From: an uncultured Kiritimatiellota bacterium
GTDB lineage: Bacteria > Verrucomicrobiota > Kiritimatiellia > RFP12 > UBA1067
Assembly: GCA_934667295.1 (NCBI GenBank)
Contig: CAKULR010000128.1
Coordinates: 1 to 5,310, forward strand
Reading direction: 5' to 3'
DNA: 5,310 bases
Positions 1 to 5,310 of the stretch are shown here, in pieces; position 1 is the first letter of the stretch; every line of letters begins with the position of its first letter. The notes under the pieces were generated by a model, which saw only the letters and a list, made by a program, of their open reading frames with translations, ran no database searches and was not told where the DNA came from. Position numbers and translations under genes: made by a program.

Positions 1-54
1 GGGTTGTTGATGATGTACAATGGGAGGGAGAAGACGATGTGTGTGTGTGCCCCC

Positions 55-469
55 CTAATCAGAGTAGATGACGTGCCCGCCCAGACAGACGATGACGGCG
101 AGGGCGTCCATGACCCAGATGGGGGTGAAGAGCGAGATCCACGCCAGCCCGGCGGCGCACCTCGTCCCGCGCGGCCTCCGCGCGCACCACGTCGTCCCGG
201 AGGCGGCGCGCCTCGGCCTGGACACGGGCGAGCGCATTCGTCGCCTCGTCGTACGCACGCGCATGCGCCGTCTGCGCGGCGGCGGCCTGGGCGATCTTTG
301 CCGCGCACTGTCCGTGCTCCGCCGCGAGCCGCGCCTGCGCGACTTCGGCGGCGGTCGCCGCCGCGTGCAGGGTTCGGTTCTCCTGTCCGAGCGTCCAGGC
401 GAACCACCCGCCGGCCGCACAGGCAGCCCGCAGGACCAGGACCAGCACCACGCCGAGGAAGGTCTTCAC
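55..469 (-). CDS. Small membrane/coiled-coil protein, apparent +1 frameshift
   Basis: I do not recognise the family. The GTG start (467-469) overlaps the TGA stop of the oxidoreductase (466-468) as GTGA, which suggests translational coupling; an AAGG-like weak ribosome binding site lies just inside that gene. The first frame encodes a hydrophobic N-terminal segment (VKTFLGVVLVLVLRAACAAG, with an arginine at about residue 14), then about 80 Ala/Glu/Arg/Gln-rich residues of coiled-coil type. Around 149-157 (the CGCCGCCGGG run on the minus strand) the well-formed reading moves to another frame. That frame keeps G/C third positions and encodes a second hydrophobic segment (AGLAWISLFTPIWVMDALAV) ending in HVIYSD and a TAG stop at 55-57. 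Without the shift the first frame ends at 59 with an Arg/His/Pro-rich tail of poor codon character. The joined product is about 137 residues: membrane segment, coiled coil, membrane segment. A sequencing indel, a true mutation or programmed shifting are all possible. Its role is unknown; a partner of the upstream exported oxidoreductase is conceivable. Confidence 0.55.
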
Positions 470-1908
470 GCGAGTACGCCCTTCGCCTGGGTGAGCTTGG
501 CCTGAAGCGCCTTGACGTCCAGCTCGCGCGGCGTACAGCCCTTCAGGGCGGCCATCGCCGCCGCCGTGCCGGCGGCCTGTCCGGTGACGAAGCACGGGCA
601 GATGAGGCGGAACGTGTCGATCGTGTCCGGCGCGCCGAGCATGCGCCCCGCACAGAGCACGTTCTCGACGCCCCTCGGAAGGAGGGCGCGGTACGGCACC
701 TGGAAGGCCGCGTGCGTGCCGTCCTGCCCGAACATGCCGATCGAGTCGGCGGGACGGAAGTCGCCGCGCAGCAGCGCGCGGTCGACAATCAGCTCGGCGT
801 CGATCAGGCGCGAGGCGCGCGGACCGATCTGCGAGCAGGTGTTCGCGATGAAGACCTGCTCCCAGCCGGGCTCCTGGCGCATCGCCGCGACGTGCTCCCA
901 CCACTTCCTGCGGAAGTCGATCTCCGCCGCCGTGAGGTCGCGCACGTCCAGGCCGTTGCCCTTCGGACCCGTCCCGAAGTTTCCCCACCAGGTGGAGGGG
1001 TTCGCCTCGTTCGAGCGCGTGGGCCACTTGCCGAGGACGGGCGTCTTGACCTTGCCGTCGGCGCCGCGCGGCGGGGCCTTGGCGGTGACGCGGTCCATGT
1101 TCGCGAGGCGCACCACGTGGCCGATGCCGTGCGTGATCTGGCGGTAGTTGCCGCCGGCCGCGAACAGCACGTCGCCGTCGCCCGTGCAGTCGACGACCTG
1201 CTTCGCGAGGATCGCCTGCTTGCCCTGCTTCGACTCGAAGACGACGCCGAGGACCCTGTTCCCCTGCTGGACGACATCGACGCCCCAGCAGTGGAAGAAC
1301 ATGTCGATCTTCTCCTCGGCGACCATCGTGTCCATCAGGTACTTCGCGCCCTCGGGGTCCACCGTCGGCTGCCAGTGGGTCCGCTCCAGCTTCGCGGGGC
1401 GCGGACGGCACACGTAGTCACCGAGCGCGATCGCGCGGTCCGCGAACTCCTCCGTGAGGCCGCGCGTGACGAGGCGCCATGTGCCGCCCGCGAGCCTCTG
1501 GGAGGTGCAGAGCATGATGAGCACCATGCCGTTCGTGAAGAGTCCGCCCAACGAACCGTAGCGTTCGACGAGCGCGACCTTCGCGCCCGTGCGGGCGGCG
1601 GCGATGGCGGCGGCGAAGCCGGCGGGGCCGCCGCCGACCACGACGACGTCCGTCCTGTGGAAGATCGGCACCTCGCGCGCCGGGCAGACGACCTTGCCGT
1701 CCCGGAGCGCGCAGCTCGGGCCGTCCTCGATCGTGTGGCCGAGGGGGAAGATGTTCTTGCCGAACCAGACGTTGTCCGGATCGCCCACGGAACCGGGCGG
1801 CAGGCGGTCCTGCGTCTTCACAAACTCGTCCGCCATGAGCGGGGCACCCGCCAGGGCCGCGCCGCCGATGCCGAGGCGCTTCAGGAACTCTCTCTTGCTG
1901 ATGTTCAT
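466..1908 (-). CDS. Tat-type FAD-dependent oxidoreductase (FAD_oxidored family)
   Basis: This 480-residue flavoprotein belongs to the FAD_oxidored family (PF12831 type); its substrate cannot be told from sequence. The N-terminus reads SKREFLKRLGIGGAALAGAP (residues 4-23), a Tat-like signal with Lys-Arg instead of Arg-Arg and a short Ala/Gly/Leu core, so export of the folded, FAD-loaded protein or anchoring at the membrane is likely. The dinucleotide-binding fold starts at about residue 86 (TDVVVVGGGPAGFAAAIAAA; GGGPAG at 92-97), with the ribose-binding acidic residue at E115 (VALVERYGSLGG). A second FAD-contact motif, VVDCTGDGD, lies at 238-246. The closing C-terminal motif is at 417-450 (VLCAGRMLG ... 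CFVTGQAAGTAAA). Length and motif order look complete. The ATG at 1906-1908 is supported by GAGGAG nine bases upstream and by the signal peptide beginning there. It is followed with a 4-base overlap by a small membrane protein gene. Such exported flavoproteins are common in Verrucomicrobiota, Planctomycetota and relatives, often beside carbohydrate-degradation genes, but no such neighbour is visible here. Confidence 0.93.
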   Translation of the reverse strand: MNISKREFLKRLGIGGAALAGAPLMADEFVKTQDRLPPGSVGDPDNVWFGKNIFPLGHTIEDGPSCALRDGKVVCPAREVPIFHRTDVVVVGGGPAGFAAAIAAARTGAKVALVERYGSLGGLFTNGMVLIMLCTSQRLAGGTWRLVTRGLTEEFADRAIALGDYVCRPRPAKLERTHWQPTVDPEGAKYLMDTMVAEEKIDMFFHCWGVDVVQQGNRVLGVVFESKQGKQAILAKQVVDCTGDGDVLFAAGGNYRQITHGIGHVVRLANMDRVTAKAPPRGADGKVKTPVLGKWPTRSNEANPSTWWGNFGTGPKGNGLDVRDLTAAEIDFRRKWWEHVAAMRQEPGWEQVFIANTCSQIGPRASRLIDAELIVDRALLRGDFRPADSIGMFGQDGTHAAFQVPYRALLPRGVENVLCAGRMLGAPDTIDTFRLICPCFVTGQAAGTAAAMAALKGCTPRELDVKALQAKLTQAKGVLA

Positions 1909-1917
1909 CGGGTTCGT

Positions 1918-1923
1918 CTCCTC
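1918..1923 (-). promoter_or_regulatory. Ribosome binding site of the FAD oxidoreductase
   Basis: GAGGAG on the minus strand, nine bases before the ATG at 1906-1908. It fixes the start of the oxidoreductase and agrees with the position of its Tat-like signal. Confidence 0.75.
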
Positions 1924-1934
1924 ATTTAAGGCAA

Positions 1935-1969
1935 CACTGGAAATGACCTCTCGTGATCCACTTGAAATG
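1935..1969 (-). repeat. Two 11-base direct repeats upstream of the oxidoreductase
   Basis: On the minus strand CATTTCAAGTG (1959-1969) recurs as CATTTCCAGTG (1935-1945): one mismatch, 24 bases start to start. They sit about 27-61 bases before the start codon in a segment (1931-1983) markedly less GC-rich than the genes. The position suits a regulator-binding site, but they could equally be part of a dispersed repeat next to the palindromic element. No convincing -35/-10 pair was found around them. Confidence 0.5.
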
Positions 1970-2005
1970 CACGACCTCCATTAAACGCAGATGCTGCGCA
2001 TACGC

Positions 2006-2074
2006 AAAACTGGGAAACAACCGATGTGGCTACGACGGCCCCTGCGGGGCCTACGCCACAATCGGTTGTTTCCC
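2006..2074 (-). terminator. Possible weak terminator after metG (hairpin 1)
   Basis: Read in the direction of transcription from metG, hairpin 1 is followed at once by CAGTTTTGC, giving a strong stem and a run of four T (2006-2009). The T run is short and the stem is interrupted by an internal loop, so at best this is a weak intrinsic terminator separating metG from the oxidoreductase gene. Confidence 0.25.
2012..2074. repeat. Hairpin 1 of the nested element
   Basis: The outer arm of 14 bp (2012-2025 with 2061-2074, GGGAAACAACCGAT) is followed by a one-base bulge (A2060), then GTGGC/GCCAC (2026-2030 with 2055-2059). Next comes an asymmetric internal loop, TACGAC (2031-2036) opposite TAC (2052-2054). 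The apical stem is GGCCCC/GGGGCC (2037-2042 with 2046-2051) closed by TGC. All pairings were read directly from the sequence. Confidence 0.85.
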
Positions 2075-2110
2075 GGCTTACAGCGTTCAACAAGACATAC
2101 AGAGACCTGG

Positions 2111-2170
2111 GCGGAAAGGCATTGTGGCGTAGGCGACGCACGTCGCCGTCGTAGCCACATGCCTTTCCGC
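2111..2170. repeat. Hairpin 2 of the nested element
   Basis: The outer arm of 12 bp (2111-2122 with 2159-2170, GCGGAAAGGCAT) is followed by a one-base bulge (T2123), then GTGGC/GCCAC (2124-2128 with 2154-2158). The internal loop is GTA (2129-2131) opposite GTCGTA (2148-2153). The apical stem is GGCGACG/CGTCGCC (2132-2138 with 2141-2147). It is hairpin 1 in reverse orientation: same core, bulge and internal loop, but different outer and apical arms. Confidence 0.85.
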
Positions 2171-2230
2171 TCAACTCCGCGTATGCGCAGCATCTGCGTT
2201 CCACCGTCCAATCCTACAGCTCCGGCACCA

Positions 2231-4315
2231 TCAGGTCGCGGGCGTTCCGGCGCCGACCTCCGAGAGGGGCGCGAGCACGCCGCCGTGCGTGCCGGGCTCG
2301 CCGGCGAAGAGGATCATGCCCTCCGAGACGCCCACGCTCATCCTGCGCGGGGCGAGGTTCGCAACGAAGAGGACCTCCCGGCCGACGAGCGCCGCCGGGT
2401 CGGGGTACGCGCCGCGGATGCCGCTGAAGATCGTGCGGTGCCCGAGCGCGCCGCAGTCGAGGTCGAACTTCAGGAGCTTCGCGCTCTTCGGCACGGTCTC
2501 GCAGGCGGCGACGCGGCCGATGCGCAGGTCCAGCTTCTCGAAGTCCGCGAACGCGACCTCGGGCTTGAGGGCGGGCGCGGCGGAGGCGGAGGCCGCCTCG
2601 GCCCTCTGCTCCGCGCGCGCGGCCTTGTTCTTCGAGGCGCGCGACTCGTGGGCGACCTCGCCGGAGTCGGCGGGCTTCACCTTGGCCTTCTCCACCATCG
2701 CCTCGACCTGCTTCGCGTCGATGCGCGTGGCGAGGTATTCGTACCTGGAGATCGCGGCGTTCTCGACCGTCCGCGCGGCATCGTCCCAGGCGTAGGGGGC
2801 CTCGCCGAAGAGCGCGGCGACCTTCTCCGCGTAGACGGGGAGGATGGGCTTCAGGTAGATCGCGAGGATGCGGAAGACGTTGAGGATCGTCGTGAGGGTG
2901 GTGCGGGTCGCCTCGGCGCCGTCGGGGGCCTTGACGGTCTTCCAGGGCTCGCGGCGGTCGAAGTACTCGTTCGCGGCGTCGGCGATCCTCGTCACCTCCA
3001 CGGGGACCTGCGAGAAGCGGCGGTCCTCGTAGTGGCGGGCGATCGCGTCCGCGCGGCTGCGGGCGAAGGCAACGAGTTCGGCGCCCTCCGCGTCGAGCGC
3101 CCCGAGGCGGCCTTCGAGGTTCTTGTTGAGCATCTGCGCGCCGCGCGAGGCGAGGTTCGTGATCTTGCCCACAAGGTCGCCGTTCACGCGCTGCACAAAG
3201 TCCTGCAGGTTGAGGTCCATGTCGTCCGTCGTGCCGCCGAGCTTGCAGGCGTAGTAGTAGCGGAGCGCCGGGGCGGGCAGGTGGTCGAGGTAGGTGCGGG
3301 CGTTCACGAAGGTGCCCTTCGACTTCGACATCTTCTCGCCGTTGACGGGGAGGAAGCCGTGGACGAAGATCTTGGTCGGCTGCGCGAAGCCGGCGGCATG
3401 GAGCATCCCCGGCCAGAAGAGGCAGTGGAAGCGGATGATGTCCTTGCCGATGAAGTGGTAGCGCTCCGCCCGGGGATCCTGCCAGTAGTCCGCGAAGTCC
3501 CTCCCGTTCTTCGCGCACCAGTTCTGGAGCGAGGCGAGGTAGCCGATCGGGGCGTCCACCCACACGTAGAAGTACTTGTCGGGATAGCCGGGGATCTGGA
3601 AGCCGAAGTACGGCGCCGCGCGGGAGATGCACCAGCCGCGCAGGGGCTCGTTGAACCATTCGAGGAGCTTGTTCGAGACGTCGCTCGTCGTGTGCTCCGG
3701 GATCCACGTGCGCAGGTAGTCGTGCTGGGGCTCCAGCTCGAAGTAGAGGTGTTCGGAATCCTTCACGACGGGCGTGGCGCCGCAGGTCGTGCAGACGGGG
3801 TGGCCCAGCTCCTCGGCGGCGTAGGTGGCGCCGCACCTGTCGCAGCTGTCGCCGTACTGGCCCTCCGCGCCGCACTTGGGGCACGTGCCCTTCACGAAGC
3901 GGTCGGGCAGGAACATCCGGCAGCGCTCGCAGTAGAGCTGCGGCGTCGTGCGCTTCGTGATGCCGCCGGACTTCTCCATCGCGGCGAAGAACTGCTCGGA
4001 AAGGGCCTTGTTCTCGGGCGAGTTCGTCGAATAGTAGTTGTCGAAGGAAATCTCGAAGTCCGTGAAGTCCTTCAGGTGCGCCGCATGGCTGCGGGCGATC
4101 AGCTCCTCGGGCGTGATGCCCTCCTTCGCCGCGCGGATCATGATCGGGGTGCCGTGGGTGTCGTCGGCGCAGACGTAGACGCAGTCGTTCCCGCGCATCT
4201 TCTGGAAACGGACCCAGAAATCGGTCTGGATGTACTCGACCAGATGCCCCAGGTGGATGTCCCCGTTGGCATACGGCAGGGCGGATGTGACGACAATGCG
4301 GCGCTTCTCTGACAT
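2231..4315 (-). CDS. metG: Methionine--tRNA ligase
   Basis: This cytoplasmic class I synthetase charges tRNA-Met with methionine using ATP. At 694 residues it is close to the long bacterial form (E. coli about 677). The HIGH-type motif is HLGH (21-24) within TSALPYANGDIHLGH; the KMSKS loop is at 328-332. The connective-peptide zinc region carries four CxxC pairs (C129/132, C145/148, C158/161, C175/178), the two-knuckle type. VWVDAPIGYLAS (251-262) holds the tryptophan of the methionine pocket. The anticodon-binding helix bundle has NLASR (387-391) and EPWK (W458), matching the family's CAU-anticodon readers. An Ala/Lys-rich linker (about 540-585) leads to a C-terminal Trbp111/EMAP-II-like OB domain (about 588-690: LDLRIGRV, LAPRRMSVGVSEGM), which aids tRNA binding and dimerisation. 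The ATG at 4313-4315 has AAGGAG ten bases upstream. Ninety-three bases separate it from the aminotransferase, so it probably has its own promoter. Nothing appears missing. Confidence 0.98.
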   Translation of the reverse strand: MSEKRRIVVTSALPYANGDIHLGHLVEYIQTDFWVRFQKMRGNDCVYVCADDTHGTPIMIRAAKEGITPEELIARSHAAHLKDFTDFEISFDNYYSTNSPENKALSEQFFAAMEKSGGITKRTTPQLYCERCRMFLPDRFVKGTCPKCGAEGQYGDSCDRCGATYAAEELGHPVCTTCGATPVVKDSEHLYFELEPQHDYLRTWIPEHTTSDVSNKLLEWFNEPLRGWCISRAAPYFGFQIPGYPDKYFYVWVDAPIGYLASLQNWCAKNGRDFADYWQDPRAERYHFIGKDIIRFHCLFWPGMLHAAGFAQPTKIFVHGFLPVNGEKMSKSKGTFVNARTYLDHLPAPALRYYYACKLGGTTDDMDLNLQDFVQRVNGDLVGKITNLASRGAQMLNKNLEGRLGALDAEGAELVAFARSRADAIARHYEDRRFSQVPVEVTRIADAANEYFDRREPWKTVKAPDGAEATRTTLTTILNVFRILAIYLKPILPVYAEKVAALFGEAPYAWDDAARTVENAAISRYEYLATRIDAKQVEAMVEKAKVKPADSGEVAHESRASKNKAARAEQRAEAASASAAPALKPEVAFADFEKLDLRIGRVAACETVPKSAKLLKFDLDCGALGHRTIFSGIRGAYPDPAALVGREVLFVANLAPRRMSVGVSEGMILFAGEPGTHGGVLAPLSEVGAGTPAT

Positions 4316-4325
4316 GTACTCGAAT

Positions 4326-4331
4326 CTCCTT
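4326..4331 (-). promoter_or_regulatory. Ribosome binding site of metG
   Basis: AAGGAG on the minus strand, ten bases before the ATG at 4313-4315. It supports this start, at which MSEKRRIVVTSALPYANGD gives a normal MetRS N-terminus. Confidence 0.75.
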
Positions 4332-4348
4332 CGGAAAAAACGTGGAAC

Positions 4349-4354
4349 ATTCTA
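4349..4354 (-). promoter_or_regulatory. Possible -10 box of a metG promoter
   Basis: TAGAAT on the minus strand (one difference from TATAAT) lies in the AT-richer part of the 93-base gap and would give a leader of roughly 25-30 bases. No convincing TTGACA-like -35 lies 16-18 bases upstream (TGGCGC at 17), so the call is weak. The gap is too short to hold a T-box or SAM-riboswitch leader. Confidence 0.3.
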
Positions 4355-4356
4355 CC

Positions 4357-4385
4357 AAAACCCCAGCATCCGCGCCACTCCGGGG
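4357..4385 (-). terminator. Weak terminator-like hairpin after the aminotransferase
   Basis: In the transcribed direction CCCC (4382-4385) can pair with GGGG (4361-4364), extended by AG/CT past a two-base bulge, and TTTT (4357-4360) follows. The stem is short with a loop of about a dozen bases, so termination here is uncertain. It overlaps the possible metG promoter region. Confidence 0.25.
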
Positions 4386-4408
4386 ACGAAATGCGGCTGG
4401 CTGGACGG

Positions 4409-5310
4409 CTAGACGCCGCCGACCACCCCGGCGATGAAATCGAGCTGGCGCTTCGTGAGCCCGGCGCCGGAGGGGAGGCAGAGACCGCGCCGGAAGAAGT
4501 CCTCGGCGACGGCGCCGCCGTAGACGCGGCAGCCGTGGAAGACCGGCTGGAGGTGCATCGGCTTCCAGACGGGGCGCGTCTCGACGTTCGCCGCCGCCAG
4601 GCGCGCCGCAAGGTCGTCCCGCACCGCCTCCGTCGGGAAGAGAAAGACGCTCAGCCAGCGCGTGGACGCGGTGAAGGCCCCGCAGGGAAAGGGCGTCGGG
4701 GGATCTGGGCGCCGCGAAAGGAGGGCGCGGTAGAAATCGAAGATGCGGCGCTTGCGGCGGACGATCCCGGGGAGGCGGTCGAGCTGGGCGCAGCCGACGG
4801 CGGCGAGCAGGTTGCTCAGGCGGTAGTTGTAGCCGACCTCGCGGTGCTCGTACCAGACGGCGTTCTCGCGCGCCTGCTGGGCGCGCCAGCGGGCGCGGGC
4901 CACAAGGTCCGGATCGCGCGACAGGACCGCGCCCCCGCCCGAGGTGGGGACGAGCTTGTTGCCGTTGAAGGAGTAGACGGCCGCCGCGCCCGCGCAGCCG
5001 GCGGGACGCCCCCGGCAGGTGGCGCCGACGGATTCCGACGCATCGACGACAAGCGGCACGCCGTGGTCCGCGCAGACCCGTTCAAGCGCCTCGTAGTCGC
5101 AGCACTGCCCGTAGATGTCGGCGGCGATGACGAGGGCCGGACGGCGGGAACGGTCGCGGAGTGCCTGGTCCAGCAGGGGGACCGAGAGGGTGCCGGTGGC
5201 GGGATCTGAATCGATGAAGACGGGCGTGGCGCCGCGATGGACGGCGGGGCCGACCGTGGCGATGAAGGTGAGCGTGGAGGAGAAGACCGTGGTGCCGGGT
5301 CCCACGCCGA
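4409..5310 (-). CDS. DegT/DnrJ/EryC1/StrS sugar aminotransferase (5' partial)
   Basis: This is a PLP-dependent aminotransferase that transfers an amino group, usually from glutamate, to a keto sugar on a nucleotide carrier, in the cytoplasm. It supplies amino sugars for polysaccharides, glycans or O-antigen. About 300 residues are visible; the family is usually 370-400, so roughly the first 70-80 lie beyond the right edge. The GTG at 5303-5305 is not the start: the reading frame stays open to 5310 and reads GVGPGTTV, an internal motif of the family. Numbering from that valine: the cofactor loop is STLTFIATVGPAV; D88 (VVDASES) should contact the pyridine nitrogen; K117 in SFNGNKLVPTSGGG (codon 4955-4957) is the Schiff-base lysine; GYNYRLSNLLAAVGCAQLDR (158-177) and ETRPVWKPMHLQPVF (242-256) are family signatures. 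The WKPMH motif resembles EpsN/PglE-type UDP-4-keto-sugar aminotransferases, but the exact substrate cannot be fixed. The stop is TAG at 4409-4411. Confidence 0.93.
   Translation of the reverse strand, partial: GVGPGTTVFSSTLTFIATVGPAVHRGATPVFIDSDPATGTLSVPLLDQALRDRSRRPALVIAADIYGQCCDYEALERVCADHGVPLVVDASESVGATCRGRPAGCAGAAAVYSFNGNKLVPTSGGGAVLSRDPDLVARARWRAQQARENAVWYEHREVGYNYRLSNLLAAVGCAQLDRLPGIVRRKRRIFDFYRALLSRRPDPPTPFPCGAFTASTRWLSVFLFPTEAVRDDLAARLAAANVETRPVWKPMHLQPVFHGCRVYGGAVAEDFFRRGLCLPSGAGLTKRQLDFIAGVVGGV

Larger units (their letters stand above)
1984..2200. repeat. Nested palindromic element (BIME/MITE-like, 217 bp)
   Basis: A compound inverted-repeat element fills most of the gap between metG and the oxidoreductase. 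Its ends are perfect 22-bp inverted repeats: 1984-2005 (begins AACGCAGATGCTGCG) and 2179-2200 (ends CGCAGCATCTGCGTT). Inside are two long hairpins (2012-2074 and 2111-2170) separated by a 36-base unstructured spacer. Parts of the hairpins are also complementary to each other: 2024-2039 with 2145-2160 (16 bp, perfect) and 2049-2062 with 2121-2134 (14 bp, perfect). The whole element can therefore fold either as two hairpins on one stem or as one long interrupted hairpin. I see no target-site duplication and no transposase. Reading frames crossing it (for example 1926-2204 and 1981-2211, minus) are by-products of the repeat. REP/BIME-like or non-autonomous palindromic transposable element are the likeliest classes; the function is unknown. 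Confidence 0.85.

Noticed and set aside
4..1929. A long plus-strand open frame (641 codons) and shorter plus-strand frames over the oxidoreductase.
   Set aside because: They lie antisense to a clear flavoprotein gene, have Arg/Ala/Asp-rich composition without domain motifs, and are expected from strong GC3 bias.
1984..2200. A retron-like msr/msd, suggested by outer inverted repeats enclosing two hairpins.
   Set aside because: No reverse transcriptase gene is present on either side; the neighbours are metG and an oxidoreductase.
1984..2200. A CRISPR array.
   Set aside because: The repeats are inverted and nested, not directly repeated with regular spacers, and there are no cas genes.
1926..2211. 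Minus-strand frames of 92 and 76 codons across the intergenic region.
   Set aside because: They consist almost entirely of translated inverted repeats (mirror-image peptides such as MLRIRG and MRSICV); no good ribosome binding site or codon bias supports them.
1991..4312. A 773-codon plus-strand open frame opposite metG.
   Set aside because: It is antisense to an unambiguous metG, shows no recognisable domain, and begins inside the palindromic element.
4355..4382. A sigma-54 promoter upstream of metG (TGGCGCGGATGC).
   Set aside because: The GG and GC elements are not separated by the required ten bases, and the match to TGGCAC-N5-TTGC is poor.
4316..4408. A T-box or SAM riboswitch leader for metG.
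   Set aside because: The gap is only 93 bases and shows no T-box sequence or riboswitch-like conserved core.
5303..5305. The GTG here as the start of the aminotransferase.
   Set aside because: The frame remains open to the window edge and the surrounding GVGPG is an internal family motif; the true start lies outside the window.

Overview
The window is a high-GC bacterial chromosome segment whose genes all lie on the minus strand. In transcription order (from high to low coordinates) they are: a sugar aminotransferase of the DegT/DnrJ/EryC1/StrS family, cut by the right window edge (4409-5310); methionyl-tRNA synthetase, metG (2231-4315); an exported FAD-dependent oxidoreductase (466-1908); and a small membrane/coiled-coil protein gene (55-469) that overlaps the oxidoreductase stop by 4 bases and appears to carry a +1 frameshift. 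Nearly all third codon positions are G or C. The combination of a Tat-type 'FAD_oxidored' protein, a MetRS with four zinc cysteine pairs and a C-terminal tRNA-binding domain, and structured intergenic repeats would fit a Verrucomicrobiota/Kiritimatiellota/Lentisphaerota-type bacterium. That placement is inference: no rRNA or other decisive marker is present.

The most unusual part is the 322-base gap between metG and the oxidoreductase. It holds a 217-base nested palindromic element (1984-2200): perfect 22-bp outer inverted repeats enclose two long imperfect hairpins (2012-2074 and 2111-2170). The hairpins share the same core sequence in opposite orientation, the same single-base bulge and the same asymmetric internal loop, yet their outer and apical stem arms differ in sequence while staying self-complementary. 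It resembles a pair of inverted REP sequences (a BIME) inside terminal inverted repeats. No transposase is visible in the window, so any mobilising enzyme would have to act in trans. Between this element and the oxidoreductase start are two 11-base direct repeats 24 bases apart, then a good ribosome binding site.

The genes do not form an obvious pathway. The aminotransferase probably belongs to a surface-polysaccharide or nucleotide-sugar locus extending to the right. metG is a housekeeping gene with its own ribosome binding site and a possible -10 box. The oxidoreductase and the small membrane protein are probably translationally coupled and may act together at the cell envelope. No tRNA, rRNA, CRISPR array, phage or plasmid gene was seen.
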